A DNA stretch of 24,091 nucleotides from contig JAGKTQ010000031.1 of assembly GCA_021153325.1 (NCBI GenBank), forward strand, positions 1-24,091. The letters are read 5' to 3'. The translations under genes and the position numbers were made by a program. The notes under the pieces are model-generated. The model saw nothing but the letters and a program-made list of their open reading frames with translations, was not told the DNA's origin and ran no database searches. Shown one piece after another: positions 15,594 through 23,071 of this stretch (positions are counted from its first letter, which is position 1; each line of letters opens with the position of its first letter). The stretch comes from Lachnospiraceae bacterium. Its GTDB lineage: Bacteria > Bacillota > Clostridia > Lachnospirales > Lachnospiraceae.

Positions 15594-17483
15594 ATGAAGA
15601 CAGACTTAACAATTGAAAAAGGAAAAATATTGCCTAAAGGAATCAGCCGTTATAAAGACGGAATCAATATCGCAGTCAAAATTCCAAAGGGAAAAGACTG
15701 CGGAATCTTTTTATGGATAAAAACAGAAAAGGGAAAGGAAAAGAAGTACAGCATTCCTTTTCAGAATGATTACCGTATTGGAGATATTAGCTGTATTTAT
15801 CTGCCGAATACCCCTGCGGATAAATGCCGCTATCAAATTTATGCGGATGGAGCGGTTGTAAAGGATGTTTATGCCGCAAAGATTGAAGGACATGAGAAAT
15901 GGGGCAAAGCGGTACAGCAAAAAGACATTTATTATCGAATATATGATCCGGAATTTACATGGGAGCAGGATAATACGCTAAAAACTCCATTTGAGGATAG
16001 TTATTTTTATTGTATGCACGTTAGAGGATTTACAAAGCATAAATCATCTGGTGTAGAGCATAAAGGAACATTTCGAGGAGTTATTGAGAAAATTCCGTAT
16101 TTAAAAGAATTGGGTATCACTGCTATTGAAATAATGCCGGCATACGAATTTGATGAAGCAGTGCTTCCGTTAGAGAGCAGACTTTCAATGGAGGAAGCGG
16201 CAAGGCAGTATACGCAGAATCTGAACGATCCAAAGAAAAGTATGAAATTAAATTACTGGGGTTATACAAAAGACAACCAGTATTTTGTTCCGAAGGCATC
16301 TTATGCCTCTGAACCGAAAAAATCTCAAGAAGAGTTTAAAGAAATGGTAAAAGAGCTGCATAAGAATGGCATTGAATTGATCATGCAGTTCTATTTTGAG
16401 AAGGAAAATCCGGGATTTATTTTAGAAGTAATAAAGTTTTGGCGCATGGAATACCATGTAGATGGATTCCATTTGAAGGGCGATAATATACCGCTTATTC
16501 TTCTTGGGACAGAAGAGCTTTTGAAGGATACAAAGCTGTTTTACTATTCTTTTCCGTATGAAGAAATCTATAAGGATGGAGAAAATGTTTCTTATCGCCA
16601 TCTTGCATCTTATCGTGATGATTGTATGTATGATTTCAGACGTTATTTAAAAGGCGATGAAAATATGTTACCTGCAATTCTTGGGCATATGCGTCACAAT
16701 AGCGATAATCATGGTGTTATACAATATATCACCAACTATTATGGATTTACTTTAGCTGATCTTGTTTCCTTTGACCGTAAACATAATTTAGAAAACGGGG
16801 AAGAAAATCATGATGGAAATGACTTTAACTATAGCTGGAATTGCGGAACAGAGGGTACAACAAGGAAAAAATCTGTTTTAGAATTGAGAAAGAAACAAAT
16901 GCGAAATGCACTTAACCTTCTCTTTTTGTCACAGGCTACTCCTGCATTTTTAGCAGGCGATGAGTTTGGTAACAGCCAAAAAGGAAATAATAATCCGTAT
17001 TGCTTAGATAATGATGTGACATGGTTAAATTGGTCATTGTTAGAAAAAAATAAAGAGTGGTTTGAGTATGTAAAGAGCTTGATCGCATTTCGTAAAAAAC
17101 ATCCTGTTCTGCATGGAACGCATACGATTCGCTTAATGGATACATTAGCATGCGGATACCCGGATGTTTCCTACCATGGAAGTCAGGCATGGCGTGCAGA
17201 GCTTGAAAATTATAATCGTCATGTTGGTGTATTGTATGCAGGAAATTATGGTAAGAAAAACCGAACGGAAGATGATAATACGTTTTTTATTGCATTTAAT
17301 ATGCACTGGCAAAAAAGAAAGTTAGCACTTCCAAAGCTTCCAAAAGGTAAGGAATGGTATATTCTAACAACGACAGAAAAGGGTGAGTCGATTCCTGCTG
17401 TCGAGGACGTGACCGAGAAAACAGGACGAGTCGTAGAGATTGAATTAAGTCCTCGTACGATCGTAATCTATGTGGCAAAATAA
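15594..17483 (+). CDS. GlgX/isoamylase-like GH13 protein, apparently catalytically inactive
   Basis: This 629-residue protein has the fold pattern of glycogen debranching enzymes: an N-terminal CBM48-like domain (about 10-110), a GH13 barrel and a C-terminal beta domain. A GlgX-like block, GFTLADLVSFDRKHNLENGE, continues into a SWNCGTEG stretch and is well preserved. The catalytic residues are not. The nucleophile motif GFRFD reads GFHLK, with Lys295 for Asp and His293 for Arg. The region-I DxxxNH reads QFYFE. The acid/base EPW region reads YYSFPY (317-322). The HDGFTL motif reads YYGFTL, with Tyr383 for Asp. So it probably binds alpha-glucan or regulates without hydrolysis (inference). GGAGG (15583-15587), 6 nt from ATG 15594, decides the start over an in-frame ATG at 15462. 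No frameshift is seen. A DUF5662 gene follows after 29 nt. Confidence 0.8.
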   Translation: MKTDLTIEKGKILPKGISRYKDGINIAVKIPKGKDCGIFLWIKTEKGKEKKYSIPFQNDYRIGDISCIYLPNTPADKCRYQIYADGAVVKDVYAAKIEGHEKWGKAVQQKDIYYRIYDPEFTWEQDNTLKTPFEDSYFYCMHVRGFTKHKSSGVEHKGTFRGVIEKIPYLKELGITAIEIMPAYEFDEAVLPLESRLSMEEAARQYTQNLNDPKKSMKLNYWGYTKDNQYFVPKASYASEPKKSQEEFKEMVKELHKNGIELIMQFYFEKENPGFILEVIKFWRMEYHVDGFHLKGDNIPLILLGTEELLKDTKLFYYSFPYEEIYKDGENVSYRHLASYRDDCMYDFRRYLKGDENMLPAILGHMRHNSDNHGVIQYITNYYGFTLADLVSFDRKHNLENGEENHDGNDFNYSWNCGTEGTTRKKSVLELRKKQMRNALNLLFLSQATPAFLAGDEFGNSQKGNNNPYCLDNDVTWLNWSLLEKNKEWFEYVKSLIAFRKKHPVLHGTHTIRLMDTLACGYPDVSYHGSQAWRAELENYNRHVGVLYAGNYGKKNRTEDDNTFFIAFNMHWQKRKLALPKLPKGKEWYILTTTEKGESIPAVEDVTEKTGRVVEIELSPRTIVIYVAK

Positions 17484-17512
17484 AAAGGTGCTAAAAAGGC
17501 AGATGAATAAAA

Positions 17513-18040
17513 ATGAATGCATGGAAACATTTTAAGACAATCACATATCATAAATATTTAGTGGCAAAAGGCTGTTTTAAAGTGGGATTATATAAACAGG
17601 GAATATTGCACGATATGTCCAAATATTCACCAACAGAATTTTGGGTTGGAGCAAAATACTATCAGGGCACAAGAAGTCCGAACAATGCGGAGCGTGAGGC
17701 AATCGGCTATTCTTCTTCATGGCTGCATCATAAGGGTAGAAATAAGCATCACTATGAATATTGGATTGATTATAGTATCAAAGAAGTTCCCGGTGGAATG
17801 GCGCCGGCACCAATGCCAACAAAATATGTGGTAGAAATGTTGATGGATCGAATTGCTGCATCAAAAGTGTATCAAAAGGAAAAGTATACGGATGCATCAC
17901 CACTTGCTTATTATATGCTTGGCAAGGATTGTGCACAGATTCATTCAGATACGAAAAAGCTTTTGGAAGAACTGTTGGAAATGCTTGCAAAAAAAGGAGA
18001 AAAAGAGACTTTTCGTTATATAAAACAAGAAGTTTTGTAA
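17513..18040 (+). CDS. DUF5662 family protein
   Basis: This 175-residue soluble protein matches the DUF5662 family, which has no assigned function. Conserved-looking polar motifs are HDMSKYSP (33-40), LHHKGRNKHHYEYW (71-84) and the stretch YVVEMLMDRIAASKVY (105-120), with Asp112. The clustered His and Asp residues in predicted helices resemble HD-type metal-binding proteins, so a metal-dependent activity is possible, but this is inference. It has no signal peptide or membrane segment. It lies 29 nt after the GH13-like gene and is probably co-transcribed with it. The small Arg-Asp repeat gene begins 56 nt downstream with no obvious terminator between. Confidence 0.75.
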   Translation: MNAWKHFKTITYHKYLVAKGCFKVGLYKQGILHDMSKYSPTEFWVGAKYYQGTRSPNNAEREAIGYSSSWLHHKGRNKHHYEYWIDYSIKEVPGGMAPAPMPTKYVVEMLMDRIAASKVYQKEKYTDASPLAYYMLGKDCAQIHSDTKKLLEELLEMLAKKGEKETFRYIKQEVL

Positions 18041-18096
18041 CAAACAAAAAGCTGCCGAATAGGATAAAGTAAAGAAAATGAAAAAGGATAACAAAT

Positions 18097-18366
18097 ATGA
18101 ATTGTCTTTTCTTATTATTTTTACTTGTTTGTTGTGGCGGAAACGGTATCGGCTGTGGCAATAATGATTGCGACTGCGATAGAGATCGTGACAGAGACAG
18201 AGATAGAGATCGCGATAGAGATTGTGGTTGTAGATGTGAAAGAGAAAATGATAGAGATCGTGATCGTGACCGCGACAGAGACTGCGGTTGCAGGAGAGGT
18301 CCGGAAGCAAGACCATTTACTCCATTTGCAAACACTTGTGGATGCGAAGAAAATCGTTCGGAATAG
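18097..18366 (+). CDS. Small Cys-rich protein with Arg-Asp repeats, function unknown
   Basis: I do not recognise this 89-residue protein. The start MNCLFLLFLLVCCGGNGIGC is hydrophobic and Cys-rich, like a short membrane segment or signal but with a very short positive region. Two repeat blocks follow: Asp plus seven Arg-Asp pairs then Cys-Gly-Cys (28-45), and Asp plus five Arg-Asp pairs then Cys-Gly-Cys (52-65). The end contains another CGC and is acidic. AAAAGGA lies about 8 nt before the ATG. Repeats vary freely in synonymous codons, supporting real translation. Cys clusters with a charged repeat recall clostridial spore-coat or exosporium Cys-rich proteins, but no homology is shown. The last 50 nt overlap the pseudouridine synthase gene on the other strand. 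Confidence 0.6.
   Translation: MNCLFLLFLLVCCGGNGIGCGNNDCDCDRDRDRDRDRDRDRDCGCRCERENDRDRDRDRDRDCGCRRGPEARPFTPFANTCGCEENRSE
18178..18291 (+). repeat. Arg-Asp / Cys-Gly-Cys coding repeat
   Basis: Two blocks of alternating Arg and Asp codons, (18178-18222 and 18250-18282), each followed by a Cys-Gly-Cys triplet. Arg is written AGA, CGT or CGC and Asp GAT or GAC in mixed order, so the period-6 pattern is imperfect in DNA but exact in protein. The coding strand is purine-rich. Confidence 0.85.
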
Positions 18367-19222
18367 GTGCAGTAAATTCAAGAGCTTGTCCAGTGATAGG
18401 ATGAGGAAAAGTAAGACGGTAGGAGTGAAGTGCCTGCCGTTTTATTCTGTCGTCTGTACAAGGATTATATAAAGAATCTCCAAGTAAAGGATGCCCTATA
18501 GAAGCCATATGAACACGGATCTGATGGGTACGGCCTGTACCAAGTATTAAAGAAAGATAGGCAAAATCTTCTCCTTTTTGTAATATCTTGTAATGAGTCA
18601 GAGCATATTCTCCAGTTTCTTCATCAATACAACGCTCGATCGTAGAACCGGGAACTCGTCCGATAGGTTTTTCAATATCGCCTTCATCTAGGGTAGGGAT
18701 TCCACTACACAGTGCTCGATATTCTCTTTTTACTGTTTTATCAGCCACCATTTTCCCTAAAATATTTGCGCTTACCATGTGCTTTGCTATGACCGTAAGT
18801 CCTGTTGTATTACGATCAAGACGATTGATACAGCGGAAAGTAAATGGAATATTCTGAGAAGAAAAATAATAGGCAGCTGCATTTGCCAATGTATTTGTAT
18901 AGTTGTTCTGGGAGGGGTGAATCGGCATATCAGCAGGTTTATTTACCACTAAAATGTCCTCATCTTCATAAACAACAGGAAAGGGGAGAAAAACCGGAAC
19001 GATTTTATCCGAAGTAGCAGTTTCGGATAAGCGTATGACCAGTAGATCTCCAGTATGTAACAATGTTTTTGTGTATACCCAGACACCATTCAATATAATA
19101 CTTTCTTTCATTTTCTTTAATTCAATTATATTTTGTGAAGAAAAACCCATAGATTTTAAATAAAAATCTATGGGTCTGTTTTCGTATTCAGAAGTTATCG
19201 TATATTGAAAAATACGTTCCAT
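18317..19222 (-). CDS. RluA-family RNA pseudouridine synthase
   Basis: This 301-residue enzyme converts uridine to pseudouridine in ribosomal or transfer RNA. The catalytic motif is RLDRNTTGL (134-142) with Asp136; the residue before it is Asn where HRLD is usual. Other family traits are 'ILVVNKPADMPIHPSQNN', 'KREYRALCSG' and 'LGTGRTHQIRVHMASIGHPL', then 'LHSYRLTFPHPITG'. The first 70 residues resemble an S4-type RNA-binding segment. The exact RNA site cannot be told from sequence. AGAAAGG lies about 10 nt before the ATG. The gene begins 21 nt after potD and is probably read from the same transcript, although the functions are unrelated. Its end overlaps the Arg-Asp repeat gene. Confidence 0.92.
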   Translation of the reverse strand: MERIFQYTITSEYENRPIDFYLKSMGFSSQNIIELKKMKESIILNGVWVYTKTLLHTGDLLVIRLSETATSDKIVPVFLPFPVVYEDEDILVVNKPADMPIHPSQNNYTNTLANAAAYYFSSQNIPFTFRCINRLDRNTTGLTVIAKHMVSANILGKMVADKTVKREYRALCSGIPTLDEGDIEKPIGRVPGSTIERCIDEETGEYALTHYKILQKGEDFAYLSLILGTGRTHQIRVHMASIGHPLLGDSLYNPCTDDRIKRQALHSYRLTFPHPITGQALEFTAPIPNDFLRIHKCLQME

Positions 19223-19243
19223 TAGTTTTTCTGCCTTTCTATA

Positions 19244-20317
19244 CTAATAGGATTTTACTTCCTTCCAAAGTGCATTGTAAAGTGCGTCGCCTTCCTCACC
19301 AAGATAAGAGTAAGTCTCTAAGTTCGTATACTGTGACAGATCAGGGAATGCGATAGAAGAGTTACGAATATCGTCGTCTTCGATCATAGACTGTGCAGTC
19401 ACATTTGGAGTGGAATAGGTAATGTATTCAAAATTCATCAATGCGATATCTGGACGACACATAAAATCAATGAATTTATGTGCATTTTCTGCGTTTTGTG
19501 CATTTTTTGGAATTACCCAGGAATCAATCCAAATATTAGTGCCTTCTTCCGGAATTACATATTCTAAGTCGGGATTTTCTCTTTGTGTATAAATGGCTTC
19601 GCCGGAATAAATAACACCAATAGCTGCTTCGCCACCAATCATCTTGTCACGTACCTGATCGATAACATAAGCCTGTACAAGTGGTTTCTGCTCAATAAGT
19701 GCTTCTTTGGCAGCTTCCAGTTCTGCTTCGTTCGTTGTGTTCATAGAATTGCCATTTAATTTTAAAGCGACCATAAAAGCGTCTCTTACAGAATCCTGCA
19801 TTAAAATATTGTCTTTATATTTTTCATCCCAAAGAATAGACCAGCTTGTGACTGGTTCGTCAACCATAGTTTTGTTGTAAAGAATACCTACAGTACCCCA
19901 GCAGTAAGGAACGGAATACATATTGTCTGTATCAAACTGTCTGGATTGCTCCCAATATTGCTCACCAATATGTTCTGTTGCATTTGGGAGCTTGGAAAAA
20001 TCTAACTGCATAAGTAAATCATTATCGATCATTTTTTGAATCATATAGTCGGAAGGACAGACTACATCATACTGAGTAGCGCCTGCTTCAACTTTAGGAT
20101 ACATCATTTCATTTGTTTCAAATTCATCATAAATAACTTCAATACCCGTTTCTTCTTCAAACATGGCAATGGCTTCCGGATCAATATATTCGCCCCAGTT
20201 ATAAACTACGACCTGTCCGTTTTCACCGCCAGAAGATGAGGAACCACAGCCGGAAAGAAGAGTAGCAGCTGTAATAGAAACAGCAAGAGTAAGTGCGAGT
20301 AATTTCCTTTTTTTCAT
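19244..20317 (-). CDS. potD: Spermidine/putrescine-binding lipoprotein
   Basis: PotD (357 residues) captures polyamines outside the cell for the PotABC importer. The start is a lipoprotein signal peptide with KKRK, a hydrophobic core and lipobox LSGC (21-24), so Cys24 would carry the lipid. A Ser/Gly linker follows. The mature part shows the family pattern: VVVYNWGEYIDPEAIAMFEE, then YDVVCPSDYMIQKM, YSVPYCWGTVGILYNK and a late IDSWVIPKNAQN. AAGGAAG lies just before the ATG. It is the last gene of potABCD, 60 nt after potC, and the RluA-type gene follows. Polyamine specificity is from the family and operon; a choice between spermidine and putrescine cannot be made. Confidence 0.94.
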   Translation of the reverse strand: MKKRKLLALTLAVSITAATLLSGCGSSSSGGENGQVVVYNWGEYIDPEAIAMFEEETGIEVIYDEFETNEMMYPKVEAGATQYDVVCPSDYMIQKMIDNDLLMQLDFSKLPNATEHIGEQYWEQSRQFDTDNMYSVPYCWGTVGILYNKTMVDEPVTSWSILWDEKYKDNILMQDSVRDAFMVALKLNGNSMNTTNEAELEAAKEALIEQKPLVQAYVIDQVRDKMIGGEAAIGVIYSGEAIYTQRENPDLEYVIPEEGTNIWIDSWVIPKNAQNAENAHKFIDFMCRPDIALMNFEYITYSTPNVTAQSMIEDDDIRNSSIAFPDLSQYTNLETYSYLGEEGDALYNALWKEVKSY

Positions 20318-20377
20318 TTAACTTCCTTTCTATAACAGCAGCCTTGTCAGAACAATAGATGCTGTCAGGTTTTCAAA

Positions 20378-21172
20378 TTATCGTTGTGCCTTATTTTTTG
20401 TATTTTGTGAGGATTTTTTACCGGAAACATTTATCACAAATAGTAATACAATAACCGTTATAAATATAATTGTGGATAGCGCATACATTTCCGGTTTGAT
20501 TCCTTTTCTTACTTCAGAATAAATCTTTGTAGAAAGTGTATCAATGCCGGCACCTTTTGTAAAGTGTGTAATGATAAAATCATCCAGTGACATAGTAAAT
20601 GCCATCAAAAAGCCGGTCATGATACCAGGCAGTATTTCGGGAAAAACAACTTTGAAAAACGCCTGTATATGTGAGGCACCCAAATCAAGAGCAGCCTCAT
20701 AAGTATGTGGATTCAACTGTTTCATACGTGGCATTACACTTAAAATAACATATGGTATGTTAAAAGTAATATGCGATAACAGTATGGTACTAAATCCAAA
20801 ACGAATACCAAAGCTGATGTATAAAAGCATTAAAGAAATACCAGTTACAATATCTGCGTTCAGCATAGGAATGTTCGTAATCCCCATAAAAACAGTACGC
20901 ATTTTTTTACTCATACTCTGCATGGCAATACAAGCTGCAGTACCAATCACAACGGCTATTAAAGAGGAGAGTACTGCGATCAATAGGGTATTCCATAACG
21001 CCTGTAATATCGTTTCGTCTTCAAAGAGAGAAATATACCAGTTAAGTGTAAATCCGCCCCATTTTGATCTTGTTTTACTTTTATTAAAGGACAATATGAT
21101 CAGAGTAGCAATTGGGGCATAAAGAAATATAAATATAATTGCAATATAAAAACGTTTAAAAAATGTCTTCAT
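20378..21172 (-). CDS. potC: Spermidine/putrescine ABC transporter permease
   Basis: PotC (264 residues) is one of two membrane subunits of the polyamine importer. It has about six membrane segments and the permease EAA loop EAALDLGASHIQAFFKVVFP, followed by LPGIMTGFLMAF, which contacts PotA. The N-terminal stretch 'YAPIATLIILSFNKSKTRSKW' is typical of PotC. The start codon overlaps the potB stop by one base, so the two genes are translationally coupled; a GAGAGGGGG site lies inside the end of potB. The tail is Lys/Ser-rich. Confidence 0.94.
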   Translation of the reverse strand: MKTFFKRFYIAIIFIFLYAPIATLIILSFNKSKTRSKWGGFTLNWYISLFEDETILQALWNTLLIAVLSSLIAVVIGTAACIAMQSMSKKMRTVFMGITNIPMLNADIVTGISLMLLYISFGIRFGFSTILLSHITFNIPYVILSVMPRMKQLNPHTYEAALDLGASHIQAFFKVVFPEILPGIMTGFLMAFTMSLDDFIITHFTKGAGIDTLSTKIYSEVRKGIKPEMYALSTIIFITVIVLLFVINVSGKKSSQNTKNKAQR

Positions 21173-21987
21173 TACAGCAATGCCCCCTCTCTATCCTTAT
21201 CAAATATGGCAGATAATATCATGCTTATAATAATAAAAATCATAAGGACAATAGAAAGTCCACTGCCTAAATACCAGTTTCCTGTCTGTGTAAATTCCTG
21301 TTCAATTACATTTCCGATCAAAAGGACTTTGCTTCCGCCTAAGAGTGTACTGATGACGAAAGTGGTAAGTGCTGGAACGAAGACCATTGTTATACCACTG
21401 ATCACACCAGGCAAAGAAAGCGGGAAAGTAATTTTTGTAAAAGTCTGCACCGGATTAGCCCCTAGATCCTTTGCTGCATTAATAACATTCTTGTCAATTT
21501 TAACAAGTGCGTTGTAGAGTGGCAGTACCATAAACGGAAGGAAATTATAAACCATACCGAGAACGATAGCATAAGGGGTATTGATAATGTTTAAAGTCGG
21601 CAAATGCAGAAACGACAAAATATTATTTATAACACCTGTTTTTTCAAGTAAAGTCTGCCATGCAAGAGTACGGAGCAAAAAATTCATCCACATAGGGAGA
21701 ATGAAGATCACAACAATAAAACTATTTTGATTTACGTTCATATTTGCAAGGATCATTGCTAAAGGATAAGCCAATAGCAGGCAAATGACCGTACTAATTA
21801 AAGAGAGCAGGATAGAAAGCCATAATGCTTTAAAATGCTCGGCACTTGCGATCGCTGTAATATTTTCTAAAGTAAACGCCCCTGTTTTGTCTGTAAAACC
21901 GTAATAAAATATCATGCATAATGGAATGATAATAAACATAACAGACCAAAAAAGATAAGGGGTTGCTAAAAGTTTCTTTTTATTCAT
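21172..21987 (-). CDS. potB: Spermidine/putrescine ABC transporter permease
   Basis: PotB (271 residues) is the partner permease of PotC, with about six membrane segments. Its EAA loop is INAAKDLGANPVQTFTKITF, followed by LPGVISGITMVF. The first segment with FYYGFTDK and the 'MWMNFLLRTLAWQTLL' stretch are characteristic of PotB. The start overlaps the end of potA by 8 nt and a GAGGAGG site lies within potA, indicating coupled translation. PotB and PotC together form the channel opened by PotA ATP hydrolysis. Confidence 0.94.
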   Translation of the reverse strand: MNKKKLLATPYLFWSVMFIIIPLCMIFYYGFTDKTGAFTLENITAIASAEHFKALWLSILLSLISTVICLLLAYPLAMILANMNVNQNSFIVVIFILPMWMNFLLRTLAWQTLLEKTGVINNILSFLHLPTLNIINTPYAIVLGMVYNFLPFMVLPLYNALVKIDKNVINAAKDLGANPVQTFTKITFPLSLPGVISGITMVFVPALTTFVISTLLGGSKVLLIGNVIEQEFTQTGNWYLGSGLSIVLMIFIIISMILSAIFDKDREGALL

Positions 21988-23053
21988 CTATGCTGACGGC
22001 CTCCTCATCCTCGGAAGCTGGTTTGTTCATGATCTGGATATTAAATGGATCTACTTTGATGCCTACTTTTGTTCCTACAGAGAACATTTTTGTAGAATGA
22101 ACAAGCCATTCAAAGCCGTTTGCCATAACTTCCATTTCATAATGAACCCCTTTGAAAATAACATGGCTGACAACACCTTCAATAACCCCTTCAGAAGGAG
22201 ATACTAATTCAACATCTTCTGGGCGGATAACAACGTCTACCGGTTTGTTTTCACCAAAACCTTTGTCCACACAGGCAAAACGCGCACCTAAGATTTCTAC
22301 CAGTTCGTCATGGATCATGACAGAGTCGATAATGTTGCTGTCACCGATAAAGTCAGCAACGAAAGCGTTTTCCGGCTCATTGTATATTTTCTCTGGAGTA
22401 CCGATCTGCTGGATGTATCCTTGATTCATAACAACGATGGTATCGGACATGGTAAGTGCCTCTTCCTGATCGTGTGTAACATAAATAAAAGTGATACCAA
22501 GCTCATTTTTTAAACGGATCAGTTCATATTGCATATCCTGTCTGAGTTTTAAGTCAAGAGCACCAAGCGGTTCATCTAATAAAAGCACTTTGGGTTCGTT
22601 TACAATGGCTCTTGCAATAGCAATACGTTGCTGCTGTCCACCACTTAAAGAATCCGGCATACGATTTTCATAACCATCCAGATTGACAAGTTTTAAAGCA
22701 TATTTAATTTTATCCTGAATATAGGATTTACTCATTTTTTTAATTTTTAAACCAAAAGCGATATTTTCGGCAATCGTCATATGAGTAAAAAGAGCATATT
22801 TCTGAAATACCGTATTTAAATGACGTTTATTTGGTGGAAGAGATGTAATATCTGTGCCATCAAAAATGACCCTTCCTGTATCGGGCGCCTCAAAGCCGCC
22901 TAAAATACGAAGAGTAGTAGTTTTTCCGCAGCCACTAGGACCTAAAAGCGTCAAAAATTCATTTTCTCTTATAAATAAATTTAAGTCATCAAGTATCAAT
23001 TGTCCGTCATAAGATTTGGAAATGTTTTCTAAATTAATAAGTTCTTTTTTCAT
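21980..23053 (-). CDS. potA: Spermidine/putrescine ABC transporter ATP-binding protein
   Basis: PotA (357 residues) powers the polyamine importer. The ATPase part has Walker A GPSGCGKTT (38-46), a Q-loop in TVFQKYALF, signature LSGGQQQRIAIARA, Walker B VLLLDEPLGALD and an H-loop in YVTHDQEEAL. Residues from about 240 form a TOBE-type regulatory domain, including VVIRPEDVEL. Length is normal for PotA. AGAAAGGAA lies about 8 nt before the ATG. It is the first gene of potABCD. Only 18 nt separate it from the GC-rich LCP gene upstream, which leaves little room for a promoter of its own, an oddity discussed in the findings. Confidence 0.95.
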   Translation of the reverse strand: MKKELINLENISKSYDGQLILDDLNLFIRENEFLTLLGPSGCGKTTTLRILGGFEAPDTGRVIFDGTDITSLPPNKRHLNTVFQKYALFTHMTIAENIAFGLKIKKMSKSYIQDKIKYALKLVNLDGYENRMPDSLSGGQQQRIAIARAIVNEPKVLLLDEPLGALDLKLRQDMQYELIRLKNELGITFIYVTHDQEEALTMSDTIVVMNQGYIQQIGTPEKIYNEPENAFVADFIGDSNIIDSVMIHDELVEILGARFACVDKGFGENKPVDVVIRPEDVELVSPSEGVIEGVVSHVIFKGVHYEMEVMANGFEWLVHSTKMFSVGTKVGIKVDPFNIQIMNKPASEDEEAVSIDE

Positions 23054-23071
23054 ATGATTATTTCCTTTCTA

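Noticed and set aside
18178..18291. Possible CRISPR array or DNA satellite
   Set aside because: The period is 6 nt with variable codons and no spacers; it is a coding repeat.
17778..18335. Long minus-strand frames opposite the Arg-Asp repeat and DUF5662 gene
   Set aside because: They are mirror readings of the repeat (Arg/Ser, Leu/Ser and similar strings) and overlap the well-supported DUF5662 gene; they have no family features.
20318..20377. Repeated TGTCAG between potC and potD
   Set aside because: The copies are direct, not inverted; no stable hairpin forms and 60 nt is a normal intra-operon gap.
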